From contig NZ_JAABNS010000001.1 in NCBI RefSeq assembly GCF_009928425.1, forward strand, positions 1,860,001 to 1,924,000: 64,000 nucleotides of DNA, given 5' to 3'. The position numbers and the translations under genes are program-made. Source of the DNA: Pseudarthrobacter sp. ATCC 49987 (GTDB lineage Bacteria > Actinomycetota > Actinomycetes > Actinomycetales > Micrococcaceae). The stretch's first letter is position 1, and each line of letters opens with the position of its first letter. Below the pieces are notes generated by a model. It was not told where the DNA came from, made no database searches, and saw only the letters and a program-made list of their open reading frames with translations. Of this stretch, positions 8,133 to 17,184 are shown piece by piece.

Positions 8133-8270
8133 CGGAGGTACGGCCGGGGCTCGATTGGCCTTGGCCTCGCCGGAATCCGGGGCGGGCCGGACTGGAGTAT
8201 GAAACGGGACATGCTGTCCCCCCGCTACACCACCCACTGGGACGAACTCCCGGTTGTCAAAGCAGCGTGA
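8133..8270 (+). pseudogene. umuC: UmuC, 3' part, separated by the IS
   Basis: These are the last 45 codons of umuC. They begin with RRYGRGSIGLGLAG and continue to DWSMKRDMLSPRYTTHWDEL and the stop at 8268-8270. This is the standard UmuC C-terminus, carrying residues needed for clamp and UmuD' contacts in the E. coli protein. No start codon or ribosome site precedes it, so it is a silent relic. Confidence 0.9.
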
Positions 8271-8306
8271 GGGACCCGGGCGGCGGGCCGCCGCGCCAGG
8301 ACAGGT

Positions 8307-9248
8307 TCAGACGGCGACGGCCAGCGCCTGCTGCAGGAAGGAGTCGAGCACCCGGCCGGCGTTCTCCTGCATGCGCCGGGATTCCTCTGCGGCGGGCTGC
8401 GTGCTTTTGGGGCCGTGCAGCCGTTCGCTCAGATAGAGCAGGGCTGCCAGGACTTCCGAGAGTTCGGTGTTTCCCTCGGCGCGCTGCCGCAACAGCCTCA
8501 TGTGGGCAGCCTGCAGGGCCGGCCCCGGGGCGCACCCCAGATCGCGGTCGAACAGCCGGCGGCAGCGCTCATATGCGGCCAGTCCCTCCACGGGGAGACC
8601 CGCCTGCTCGTATCCCGTGACCAGGATGGTCCATGCACGTTCGTTGAGCGGCTCCGAACGGATCGCGGTCTGTGCCAGCGAAACAGCGAGTTCGGGTTTG
8701 TCCAGAAATGCTGCGGTTTCTGCGGCGAGAATCTGGGCGTCGACTTTCGCGGCTGCGTGGCGGGCCCGGGCCTCCTCCGCCCACTCGGCCACCAGCTCAA
8801 AACCCAGCAGCGGCTCTGCGGCCAGCTCCAAGGCCTGCAGCGAGAGCATGTGAGCCTCCGCAGGCGGGGACTGCCGGGCCGTGCGGATCAGCTCGTGAAA
8901 CTCTGACAGGTCGAGTTCCACCAGCTGTGGATCAAGGACGTAGCCGGCGTTCGCGGTGCGAAGCGGACCCGATTTGGTGTTGCCGGGCTGGATCGCCCGG
9001 CGCAGGCCGCTGACATAGCTCTCGAGAGTCGCGACGGCGCCGTCGCTGGCATGCGGTCCCCATAGCATCTCCACGAGACGCGTCTTCGAAACAGGTGTCC
9101 CGAGGTTCAACAGGAGAATTTCCAGAATGTGCCGCGGCTTGCAGCCTCCCAGGTCCGCAGCCCTGAGCACTGCCCCATTTCGCCGGACCTCGAATGTTCC
9201 GAATAGCCGAACCGAAATTCCCGGTGCGGGAACGCTCAAATTGTCCAC
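8307..9248 (-). CDS. SARP/AfsR-type regulator (winged helix plus BTAD)
   Basis: This 313-residue protein has an N-terminal OmpR-like winged-helix domain (about residues 8-95; VRLFGTFEVRRNGA, LEILLLNLGTPVSKTRL, LESYVSGLRRAI). A bacterial transcriptional activation (BTAD) domain of TPR-like helices follows (about 105-250). SARPs activate secondary-metabolite or other gene clusters by binding direct repeats next to the -35. I chose the GTG at 9248 because a strong GGGGAGGGG site lies six bases upstream; an ATG at 9272 is the alternative. No biosynthetic cluster is adjacent, so its targets are unknown. Confidence 0.87.
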   Translation of the reverse strand: MDNLSVPAPGISVRLFGTFEVRRNGAVLRAADLGGCKPRHILEILLLNLGTPVSKTRLVEMLWGPHASDGAVATLESYVSGLRRAIQPGNTKSGPLRTANAGYVLDPQLVELDLSEFHELIRTARQSPPAEAHMLSLQALELAAEPLLGFELVAEWAEEARARHAAAKVDAQILAAETAAFLDKPELAVSLAQTAIRSEPLNERAWTILVTGYEQAGLPVEGLAAYERCRRLFDRDLGCAPGPALQAAHMRLLRQRAEGNTELSEVLAALLYLSERLHGPKSTQPAAEESRRMQENAGRVLDSFLQQALAVAV

Positions 9249-9772
9249 TTTGATCCCCTCCCCAGGTATCACTAAATTGCTCCTCGAAGAGCCGAAAGGA
9301 ATTACAGGAAAGGTACGCTGAGACTCACTTCCATCCGACTTTCTAGGGAAACCGTTTCACGCAGAACGAGGCTCAACAAGGAATGCAACTACCCGATCGT
9401 TGACCGCGCGGAAAGTCGGGTACACCGGGGAACGCCGCCAAGTATCCTCCAGAAGTCTCCTGAGTACCCGGACGGTGAGGCAAGTATCACCACCCCCAAG
9501 CGGTGGTACGCCCCCGGGTACGTCCACCCGGGCCGCAATGGCGGCCCGGTCGGAGGAGCTCTCCAGGAGCACAGGGCACATGTGCCGGCCGCAGACCCGT
9601 CCCGCTCGACGAAGATCAGGTTTCGAACGGCGCCCTGACGCGCGAACCGGGAATTTCCGTATCCCATTTCCCGGCCGTTGTCAGTGGCAAAAGAAATGCC
9701 GGAGCAATCACCCTGATCAACGGAAGAGGATATTTCCGGATCCATCGGCATTCCCGAGGGCACCACTAAACC
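9249..9772. other. About 520-bp gap without a convincing gene
   Basis: This lies between the SARP regulator and the protease gene. Short frames exist on both strands (for example 9357-9581 minus), but none matches a known family or has a good ribosome site. The minus-strand SARP promoter should lie just above 9248. I see no repeat or strong hairpin. Confidence 0.5.
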
Positions 9773-10753
9773 CTACTTCTCCCTCATCTCCTCGGGGACG
9801 GTGAGCACCCGGATTTCGGCACCGTCACGCAATACCGCCAACTCCAGCGGCACACCAATGGCCTCGGCAAACAGCAGCTTCTGCAGACTTTCGGCATTGG
9901 AGACCGCCTTTTCACCGACCCTGAGCAGCACATCCCCCGCCCGGAGTCCGGCCCGCTCGGCGGGAGAACCTGTCAGGACTTCGACCACCAGGAGCCCTTC
10001 GCGGTGTCCGGTCCGGACCACAGCGCTGGGCTGGAGTTGGAGTGGGGTGTTGACGAGCCCGAGGTAGGCGCGGCGGACGCGGCCGTCCTTAAGCAGCGCT
10101 GCAATGATCCGCCGCGAGGTGGCGTTGACCGGGACGGCAAGGCCCAGCCCGGCCCCGGCCACCGCCGTATTGATGCCGACGATCCTGCCCCGCGCATCCG
10201 CGAGCGCTCCGCCCGAACTTCCCGGGTTGAGGGCTGCGTCGGTCTGGATGACGTCCTCGATCATCCGGCGGTTGCGTCCGGACCAGACGGGAATGGAGCG
10301 TCCCAGCCCGCTCACCACCCCGGCGGTCACGGAGCCCGAGAGTCCCAGCGGGTTGCCGACCGCGATGACCAACTGCCCGACCCTGAGCGACTCTGCATCA
10401 CCCAGGTCCGCGGGCGTCACAGTCGGGGCCCTGCCGTGCACGACAGCCAGATCGGAAAGTGGATCCGAGCCGACCACTTCCACGGCGGTGCGGGTCCCGT
10501 CGGCATATACCGCGCTGCCGCATTGGGCGCCGCCCACCACATGGGCGTTGGTGAGGAGGTACCCGTCCGAGGTGAACAGGACGGCTGAGCCGGCGCCGAT
10601 GCGGAAGCGGCCCTGCCGTCCGGTGCCGGACACTTCCAGCGCCGCCACATGGGGAGTCACCGCGGCGGCGACGCTAATCACCGTTGCGGAATAGGAATCA
10701 AGGGGGTCCTCGGACGCCTCGGGGTCAGGGACCCGGCTGATCGCAGTTGCCAC
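9773..10753 (-). CDS. HtrA/DegP-like serine protease with PDZ domain
   Basis: This 326-residue trypsin-like S1C protease has a complete triad: His in LTNAHVVGG, Asp in PLSDLAVVHG and Ser in NPGSSGGALAD. A C-terminal PDZ domain contains LVVEVLTGSPAERAGLRAGDVLL. The GTG at 10753 is preceded by AGGAGG at a seven-base spacing and is clearly the start; the 18 upstream in-frame codons are unlikely to be used. HtrA family members usually have a signal peptide or a membrane anchor, but none is seen here, so the protein may be cytoplasmic or exported in another way. It stands alone. Confidence 0.9.
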   Translation of the reverse strand: MATAISRVPDPEASEDPLDSYSATVISVAAAVTPHVAALEVSGTGRQGRFRIGAGSAVLFTSDGYLLTNAHVVGGAQCGSAVYADGTRTAVEVVGSDPLSDLAVVHGRAPTVTPADLGDAESLRVGQLVIAVGNPLGLSGSVTAGVVSGLGRSIPVWSGRNRRMIEDVIQTDAALNPGSSGGALADARGRIVGINTAVAGAGLGLAVPVNATSRRIIAALLKDGRVRRAYLGLVNTPLQLQPSAVVRTGHREGLLVVEVLTGSPAERAGLRAGDVLLRVGEKAVSNAESLQKLLFAEAIGVPLELAVLRDGAEIRVLTVPEEMREK

Positions 10754-10934
10754 AGCGCACCTCCTGAACTGGTACTCATCTAAGTCAACCACCGGCCCGG
10801 GAGGCATAGTCCGGCGCCCCCTACGCCCTCAGAGAAATACGCCGGATGTCATGACGGCGGGGCGGCAGTTCATGCGGCAGGCCATGCGCCGCTAGGCTCA
10901 GAGAGTCCAGCTTTTCAGCCACAGGAGAACCTAC

Positions 10935-11432
10935 GTGAACGCAGCGTCCGCTTCACCCGATCCGCTGCCCGCGCTGGGCCTGAGCTGGGGCATCAAGCGC
11001 AGCTTCATCGACTACATCAACAGCCTGCCGGACGGGTCCGTCTCCGCGACCAACGGGGCGACCATGGCCGAACCTTCCCTGTTCTGCTTCAGCCCAGAGT
11101 CCTCTGACTACGACGTCGAGCGCGGCACAGGCCTGCTGCGCTTCCGCGGGGATGTCCGGCTCGCCGGCCACCACGGCATGCTGCTGGTCCGGCTGCTGGA
11201 TCCTTGGATCACCTTCACCGGCGGCAGCGGAGTGCTCTCCATCAGCACCGGCGATGGCCAGGACCGCACCGCGGTCGGGTTCCTCACTCCGTCAAAGCCC
11301 CGCGTCGCCGGCGGGTCTCTCGTTTGGGAACCAGTCGACGTTGTCATTTCCCCGGAAGGATCCGAGCTCTTCGACGGCCAGTATGCCGCCGGCCAGCCCA
11401 TGGATCCGCTCTTCATCCGGGTCGCAGCCTAA
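10935..11432 (+). CDS. HtaA-domain protein
   Basis: This 165-residue protein consists of one HtaA domain, recognisable by LSWGIKRSFIDYI at the start, the central LRFRGDVRLAGHHGML and the aromatic strand LDPWITF. In corynebacteria HtaA domains bind haem on the cell surface. Here there is no signal peptide, no LPXTG or C-terminal anchor and no hmuTUV neighbour, so a haem-import role is not supported. The GTG at 10935 follows an AGGAG site. Confidence 0.82.
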   Translation: MNAASASPDPLPALGLSWGIKRSFIDYINSLPDGSVSATNGATMAEPSLFCFSPESSDYDVERGTGLLRFRGDVRLAGHHGMLLVRLLDPWITFTGGSGVLSISTGDGQDRTAVGFLTPSKPRVAGGSLVWEPVDVVISPEGSELFDGQYAAGQPMDPLFIRVAA

Positions 11433-11490
11433 GGAGAGCCGCGCTGGTGGAGTTCGTGAACGATCGCCTTCGGCTCTAAATGCACAAATG

Positions 11491-11528
11491 ACCGGCCGCA
11501 CACTGGTTGAGGAGAGAGTGCGGCCGGT
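11491..11528. terminator. GC-rich hairpin after the HtaA gene
   Basis: ACCGGCCGCAC (11491-11501) pairs perfectly with GTGCGGCCGGT (11518-11528) over a 16-base loop. It lies 60 bases after the HtaA-gene stop. There is no T-run, so intrinsic termination is uncertain; it could also act as an operator or a processing stem. Confidence 0.4.
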
Positions 11529-11713
11529 AGCCTGTGGCGGCCGGCGGATGTGCGCCGAAGCCTTGAGCCTGTCGGCTCCTTCATGAACTTTTCCTGCCTT
11601 AACTGTGCCGCACAGCACCTGAGAGGACCCTGAGAAGGCCCTCGTCGCGTCGGGCTCCGGAAAACTCTCCGGCAGCGGTTGTCCGGGGACCGCCGGTGCC
11701 GCATTCTTGGAAC

Positions 11714-13168
11714 ATGGAACGGCCCACGTCCCCGGCCGGGCGGTCCCGCCGCAGCAGTTGGGGCTTGCGCAAGCGCTCGACGGCGGTCGCCGTCGCCGTC
11801 GTTGCCGCTGCGCTTCTCCTCGGTGGCGTCATCTGGCTCGCCCTGCTGCAAAGCACCCTCACGGCCTCAATCGATTCCGCTTCCCTGCGGAAGACACAAG
11901 ACGTGATCGTCCAACTGGCTGACCATGACATCGATGAGGTCGCCGAGTACATCGGGTTGACGGCTTACGCCGGCCAGTATGTCCAGCTCCTGGACGCCTC
12001 CGGGCAGGTGGTAGCAGGGTCCGAGCCCAAGGCCGCCCAGGTGCCCCTGACCGCCCGACGCCCCTCCCCTGGCCAAACCCAAACCCAGGACGTCTCCAGT
12101 CTCCCCAACATCGGCAACCAGGACGACTTCCACGTGGTCACCGCCGGAGTGCGGGTCGGTTCCGCCGAGTACACCGTGGTGGTTGCCTCCTCAGTGCAGG
12201 TGCAGGCCGACACCGTCGCCACCGTGGCGTGGTTCCTGCTGGCGGCTACCCCATTGCTGCTCGCTGTCGTTGGCATCTCGGTATGGCTGCTGGTGGGACG
12301 ATCGCTGCGCCAGGTCGAAAGGATCCGGGGCCAGGTTGCCCGGATCGACGCCGAACGCCTCGATGGCCGCATTGACGTCCCGCCCACCAACGACGAACTC
12401 GAGGCTCTGGCCCGGACCATGAACATGATGCTGGAGCGGCTCCAGGCATCGGACCGTGAACAGCGCCGCTTCGTCTCCGATGCAAGCCACGAATTGCGCA
12501 GCCCGCTGGCCACGTTGAGTGCCGGCGTGGAGATCGCCGCGGCGGATCCATCCGGAGCGATGTGGCTCCAGATGAAGGATGTCCTTGCCAGCGAAACGGA
12601 GCGCATGCGCTATCTCGTGGAGGACCTGCTGACCCTGGCCAAGGCGAACGACGGGGGGCCGGCGGTCGAGGATGCAGACGTGGACCTGGACGACGTCGTG
12701 GACCAGGAGATCAGGCGGCTGCAGTCGGCGAGCCTGCACCAGATCACAGCCGAGCTCACGCCGACCCGAATCCGGGGCGATGCCCGGCGCATCGGCCAGG
12801 TGCTCCGCAACGTCCTGGACAACGCTGAGCGGCACGCGCGGTCCCGGCTCCGGGTCACCCTGCGCACCACGGCCAGCGGCGCCGTAATCACCGTCGACAA
12901 CGACGGCGATCCCGTTCCCGCGGCGGACCGGGTGCGGATCTTTGAGCGCTTTGTCCGGCTCGATGAGAGCCGCTCCCGGGAAAGCGGCGGCAGCGGTCTC
13001 GGCCTGGCCATTGCGGCGGGGATCATGTCCGCCCACCACGGCACCATCCGCGCCACCGAAGGACCCGACGGTGAATGCCGTTTCGAAATTGCGTTTCCCC
13101 TGCCCGGGGCCCCGGCTACTGATGAGGGCGAGGAACATGCGCCGGTTCGGAAATCTGCCCGGCGCTGA
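11714..13168 (+). CDS. Two-component sensor histidine kinase
   Basis: This roughly 484-residue membrane kinase has TM1 at about residues 20-45 and an extracytoplasmic sensor of about 120 residues that ends at TM2 (about 163-190). HAMP, HisKA (SDASHELRSPLATL, with the phospho-acceptor His) and HATPase_c follow (N box NVLDNAERHA, G1 DNDGDPVP, G2 GSGLGLAI). It resembles MprB/TcrS-like actinobacterial kinases. Its 3' end overlaps by 53 bases the 3' end of the convergent OmpR-type regulator gene, which is its likely partner. A GTG at 11696 is an alternative start. Confidence 0.92.
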   Translation: MERPTSPAGRSRRSSWGLRKRSTAVAVAVVAAALLLGGVIWLALLQSTLTASIDSASLRKTQDVIVQLADHDIDEVAEYIGLTAYAGQYVQLLDASGQVVAGSEPKAAQVPLTARRPSPGQTQTQDVSSLPNIGNQDDFHVVTAGVRVGSAEYTVVVASSVQVQADTVATVAWFLLAATPLLLAVVGISVWLLVGRSLRQVERIRGQVARIDAERLDGRIDVPPTNDELEALARTMNMMLERLQASDREQRRFVSDASHELRSPLATLSAGVEIAAADPSGAMWLQMKDVLASETERMRYLVEDLLTLAKANDGGPAVEDADVDLDDVVDQEIRRLQSASLHQITAELTPTRIRGDARRIGQVLRNVLDNAERHARSRLRVTLRTTASGAVITVDNDGDPVPAADRVRIFERFVRLDESRSRESGGSGLGLAIAAGIMSAHHGTIRATEGPDGECRFEIAFPLPGAPATDEGEEHAPVRKSARR

Positions 13169-13826
13169 GCTGGTAGCCCATCCCGCGCACTGTGGCCAGG
13201 CTGCGGATACCGAACGGGGCATCGATTTTGCGCCGCAGGTAACCGATGTAGACCTCCACGACGTTGTCCCCGCCTTCGAACGCCGAATCCCAGACGTTGT
13301 CGAGGATCTCCGCCTTCGACACAACTTGGTCGTGCCGCCGCATGAGATAGTGCAGCAGCCCGTATTCGCGGGCCGTGAGGCTGATCTCCGTGCCGTCCCG
13401 TCGGACCCGGCGGTTGACGGGGTCGATGGACAGGGTACCGAGCGTCAGCACGACGGGCCGCTCGGGGGCCCCTCGTCGGATCAGGGCACGGATCCGGGCC
13501 ACGAGCACCAGGAAACTGAACGGTTTGGTCAGGTAGTCATCGGCACCGAGGTCAAAGGCATCCGTCTGGTCGTACTCCCCGTCCTTCGCGGTGAGCATCA
13601 GCACCGGGGTCCAGATCCGGCGTTGGCGCAGTTCCTTGAGCACGTCGTAACCGTTCATGAGCGGCAGCATCAGGTCCAGCAGGATCGCGTCGTAGTGGGA
13701 TTCGCTTGCCGCCGACAGTCCGCTGACGCCGTCATGGGCCACGTCCACGACGAACCCTTCATTCACAAGGCCCCGGCGAACGGTATCAGCGAGGTGCCGC
13801 TCGTCCTCCACCATCAGAACCCTCAT
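13116..13826 (-). CDS. OmpR-family response regulator
   Basis: This 236-residue regulator has a receiver domain (acidic pocket VEDE, phospho-acceptor Asp in ILLDLMLPLMNG, conserved Lys in YLTKPFSF) and a winged-helix DNA-binding domain (LTAREYGLLHYLM, GGDNVVEVYIGYLRRKID, VRGMGYQL). The ATG at 13826 follows a GAGGAGAGGAG site. It is convergent with the histidine kinase instead of co-directional, which is unusual for a cognate pair. The two genes would need separate promoters. Confidence 0.92.
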   Translation of the reverse strand: MRVLMVEDERHLADTVRRGLVNEGFVVDVAHDGVSGLSAASESHYDAILLDLMLPLMNGYDVLKELRQRRIWTPVLMLTAKDGEYDQTDAFDLGADDYLTKPFSFLVLVARIRALIRRGAPERPVVLTLGTLSIDPVNRRVRRDGTEISLTAREYGLLHYLMRRHDQVVSKAEILDNVWDSAFEGGDNVVEVYIGYLRRKIDAPFGIRSLATVRGMGYQLSAGQISEPAHVPRPHQ

Positions 13827-13928
13827 TGCGGACTCCTCTCCTCAGACCCAGTATGGCGCCTGGAGCGCCTCTCGGCATGTCTGGTTGCAGGGGGAATCGC
13901 GGGCACCGCACCGTGAGCGGGGCGTCTC

Positions 13929-14195
13929 CTAAACGTCTTCGCGGGCCTGGGGCACCTGGGCAGCGGAGCCAAACAGCCAGCTGGAGACGTCGCTGCGCAG
14001 GACAAAGTGGGGTCCGCCCGTGGCACTGACGCTGCCGGTGGGAACGTAGTACCCACGGCCGGCGCCGGGACCGCCGGCCGCGCGGTCAAGGGCGTCGGTG
14101 AGCTGTCTGGGCAGGTGGCCCACGGGGCCGAGGGCCCGGAGGCGGTCAACTTCGTCGGGCGTGAGCCTTCCGAACACTGCAGCGATATCTGCCAT
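13929..14195 (-). CDS. Hypothetical protein, 88 aa
   Basis: This small soluble protein (MADIAAVFGRLTPDEVDRL at the start) has a helical N-terminal half and a glycine- and serine-rich middle. A good GAAGGGA ribosome site supports the ATG at 14195. I do not recognise a domain. It has no evident partner and is encoded on the same strand as the response regulator, 100 bases upstream of it. Confidence 0.55.
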   Translation of the reverse strand: MADIAAVFGRLTPDEVDRLRALGPVGHLPRQLTDALDRAAGGPGAGRGYYVPTGSVSATGGPHFVLRSDVSSWLFGSAAQVPQAREDV

Positions 14196-14426
14196 CCCGG
14201 TTCCCTTCTGGCGGACGGTGCCTGAGGAACAAGCCTAGAACCACAGCATGAACGGCGTATGAAATCCGGACGACGATCATCGAACAGATGCCACCCCGGC
14301 GGAAACCCATCACCGGTGTTGTGAGTGTCACTGCACACAGTGCCCCTACACCCAGCAAATTAACGGGTGCATGCTGTACCGTTCAATCCCGGGAAACTCA
14401 GAACAACGGAATCGAGAATCAACCAG

Positions 14427-14729
14427 GTGGCAACCGACTATGACGAAGTCCGATCCGACGTTGCGGAATCACGCAACGCCTCGCTGGAGGCCCTTCGCTC
14501 CGCGAACGCGCCGGACGCCCGCAGCGTAACCCGCGAGCTCGATGAGGCGGACACCTCCGAAGGCGTAGAACTGCCGGGCGCCGACCTCTCCGGCGAGGAA
14601 CTGACGGTCACCGTCATTCCGCAGAAGGACGACGAGTTCACGTGTTACTCATGTTTCCTCGTCCGGCACCGCTCGCAGCTCGCCCGCGAAAAGGCAGGCC
14701 ACTCGTACTGCGCTGACTGCATGAGCTAA
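14427..14729 (+). CDS. DUF4193 zinc-binding protein, copy 1
   Basis: This 100-residue DUF4193 protein starts at a GTG (VATDYDEVRSDV). It has an acidic, disordered first half and a C-terminal zinc-ribbon-like motif (CYSCF...CADC, four cysteines in two CxxC pairs). DUF4193 is confined to actinobacteria and its function is unknown. A paralogue with an identical first 12 residues is at 33870-34172. The frame is open upstream to 14367, but both copies agree on the GTG at 14427. Confidence 0.85.
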   Translation: MATDYDEVRSDVAESRNASLEALRSANAPDARSVTRELDEADTSEGVELPGADLSGEELTVTVIPQKDDEFTCYSCFLVRHRSQLAREKAGHSYCADCMS

Positions 14730-14847
14730 CAGGCGGCCCGCTTCACATTTCCGCCGTAACGCCGCCGGGCATGCCATGCACGACGCGTTCCGATACGCTC
14801 CTCATTGACGATTCGGCGCGTGCCGGTACCTAGCCGGAGGCGGAATC

Positions 14848-17088
14848 ATGCGGAACTGGACCATCAAGCCTGAGGACCAGCCTCCTCTAGTGGCTGGTGC
14901 CACTACTGATGGCCATGGTGATATCAACAGCTTCGGCACCGGCAAACCCGGGACCGGAGCTGTTGCCGTCGGGACCGGAGACCGGCTCCCCGGGCGCACC
15001 TGGAGTCTCAAGACCGAATGGTCGAGGGCCTTCGCCATGATGCTGGTGGCGCTGCTCGTGGGGGCCCTGGCCACGGTTGTCGGCGTCAGGGGTGTCGGGG
15101 ACCAGGTCCAGGAGACTGCCGCCCGCCTCCAGGGCGAATCAGAGGTGATCGCGCAGTTACGATCTGCCCTCGATGCCCATGAACAGGCCGGCCTTCAGCT
15201 CCTGTCCAACGCACCGGTTGACCGTTCGGTGTTCCTCCAACAGCAGCGGGACATTTCCCGCCGCTTCGACGAGGCCATCGACTACCTGCCGGCGGAGCGG
15301 GACATGCGCGCCGCCGCGGCTAAGGCCCGCGCCCAGTGGCAGGAGGGCCTCGCGGAACGTGGGCTGTGGGGCGACCAGATGCAGACCCTCACGGGAAACC
15401 ACGTGGCCGAGTCCCCGGGTCTCGACGCGTCCGGCGCCGGGGTCCGTGCCTTGCTGGATGGGATTCAGCGGTCAGCCCTTGAGGCGATGGACTCCGGGCT
15501 GGCCTACAGTGCCGAGCTCCAGCAGATCGTGATCGCAGCCCGCAGCGCTTTGTTCGGGCTGGCGGCGGCCGGCGTCGTTTACTTCCGCAGCAGAATGGTC
15601 AAATTCCTCATCCGGCCCGTCGAGGGCCTGCACAGCGGGGTTCTCAAACTGAAGGCCGGCGACTACAGCCACCGCATCGACGTCGTCCGCCGCGACGAGC
15701 TGGGTGAACTGGCAGAGGCCTTTAACTCCATGGCCGCCGCTGTCCACGACAGCCATCTGGCCCTGACGCACCGCGCCACGCATGATCCCCTGACAGGGCT
15801 GGCCAACCGGGCGGCGTTAACCGAGCGGCTCGCAAAGTCATTCCACCCGGGCACAGCCGGAAAGTCCCGGCACGAAGGGCTGCTGTTCGTCGATGTCGAC
15901 GACTTCAAGGACGTCAACGACTCGCTGGGGCACGAAGGCGGCGACGCGCTGCTCATCCAGCTTGCCAACCGCTTGCAGGGCTGCGTGCGGTCCCACGACC
16001 TCGCCGCCCGCCTCGGCGGGGACGAGTTTGCGATCGTGGTGGGAGACGATGCCGACGGATCCGTCACCGCCGCGATCGCGGAACGGATTCATGATGCACT
16101 GCGGTCACCCTTTTCGGTCGGCGAAGTCCGGCTGAAAGTTTCAGTCAGTATGGGCGCCACACTTCACCGCCCCGAAACCGTGGAACCCGCCGATTTGCTG
16201 CGGCAGGCAGACTTCGCCATGTACATGGCCAAACAAGCAGGCAAGGGACGCTACCAGCGCTTCGACGCCGAGGGCTATGACAGGATGGCGCACCGTGCAG
16301 CCCTCCGTGCCGATCTGGCCGCCGCAGTGCCCGAGCGGCAGCTGCGGATCGACTACCAGCCGGTGGCTGATCTGCGCACCGGGGAAATCCTGGGTTTGGA
16401 GGCGCTCGTGCGCTGGAATCACCCCACGCTGGGGCTGCTGGAGCCCGCGGAATTCGTCCCGCTGGCCGAGGAAACCGGAGACATCGAGGAGATCGGCCGC
16501 TGGGTACTGGCCACCGCGAGCCGCCAGGCCGCCCGCTGGCGCGCCTCGATGGGCCACTGCGAAAACCTCTGGGTTTCCATCAACCTCTCCACCCTGCAGT
16601 TGCCCAGCCCGCGGAACCTGGACGCGATCGAGAGAATCCTGATGGATCCCGCTGCGGAAGCGGACAAAGTCGTCCTGGAAGTCACCGAAACAGCATTGGC
16701 CAGCAGCATCGACGGCGGCATCACGGCGCTCCACCGGCTTAAGGCCGTCGGCGTCCGCATCGCCATAGACGACTTCGGGACCGGCTACTCCTCACTGAGC
16801 ACCCTGGCCGATCTGCCCGCGGACATCCTCAAGATTGACCGATCATTCCTCGCCGCCAGCACCTCCGATGCCGCCTCTGCCGCCATGCTCGAGGGCATCC
16901 TCGGGCTGGCCCACAAACTCAACCTCGAGGCGATCGCCGAAGGCATCGAAGACGCCGGGCAACTGGCCCTGCTCCGCGGCCTGGGCTGCCGCATGGGACA
17001 GGGATACTTCCTGTCCCGTCCCGGCCCCGCCCCCATCATCGAAGCGCTCCTCGCGGCAGGTTCCCGGCTCCAGCCGCCGGTGGCGTAG
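14848..17088 (+). CDS. HAMP-GGDEF-EAL cyclic-di-GMP enzyme
   Basis: This is a 746-residue membrane protein. TM1 (about residues 62-88) is followed by a roughly 140-residue helical, probably extracytoplasmic region, TM2 (about 228-250), HAMP (to about 303), GGDEF (about 310-475) and EAL (about 485-740). The diguanylate cyclase signature RLGGDEFAIV and the phosphodiesterase signature LGLEALVRW are both intact, as are DDFGTGYSSL and KIDRSF. It could therefore both make and break c-di-GMP; which activity dominates cannot be read from the sequence. The ATG at 14848 follows GGAGGCGG. It stands alone. Confidence 0.93.
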   Translation: MRNWTIKPEDQPPLVAGATTDGHGDINSFGTGKPGTGAVAVGTGDRLPGRTWSLKTEWSRAFAMMLVALLVGALATVVGVRGVGDQVQETAARLQGESEVIAQLRSALDAHEQAGLQLLSNAPVDRSVFLQQQRDISRRFDEAIDYLPAERDMRAAAAKARAQWQEGLAERGLWGDQMQTLTGNHVAESPGLDASGAGVRALLDGIQRSALEAMDSGLAYSAELQQIVIAARSALFGLAAAGVVYFRSRMVKFLIRPVEGLHSGVLKLKAGDYSHRIDVVRRDELGELAEAFNSMAAAVHDSHLALTHRATHDPLTGLANRAALTERLAKSFHPGTAGKSRHEGLLFVDVDDFKDVNDSLGHEGGDALLIQLANRLQGCVRSHDLAARLGGDEFAIVVGDDADGSVTAAIAERIHDALRSPFSVGEVRLKVSVSMGATLHRPETVEPADLLRQADFAMYMAKQAGKGRYQRFDAEGYDRMAHRAALRADLAAAVPERQLRIDYQPVADLRTGEILGLEALVRWNHPTLGLLEPAEFVPLAEETGDIEEIGRWVLATASRQAARWRASMGHCENLWVSINLSTLQLPSPRNLDAIERILMDPAAEADKVVLEVTETALASSIDGGITALHRLKAVGVRIAIDDFGTGYSSLSTLADLPADILKIDRSFLAASTSDAASAAMLEGILGLAHKLNLEAIAEGIEDAGQLALLRGLGCRMGQGYFLSRPGPAPIIEALLAAGSRLQPPVA

Positions 17089-17184
17089 GGGCAGCCGGGA
17101 GGCCGGTGCGATTTCGCGGCGGCAGGCGGAGAATGGAGGGTAGTGGCTCGTCCTGTATCTCCGCCGTGCAGAGGATGGTGCACC

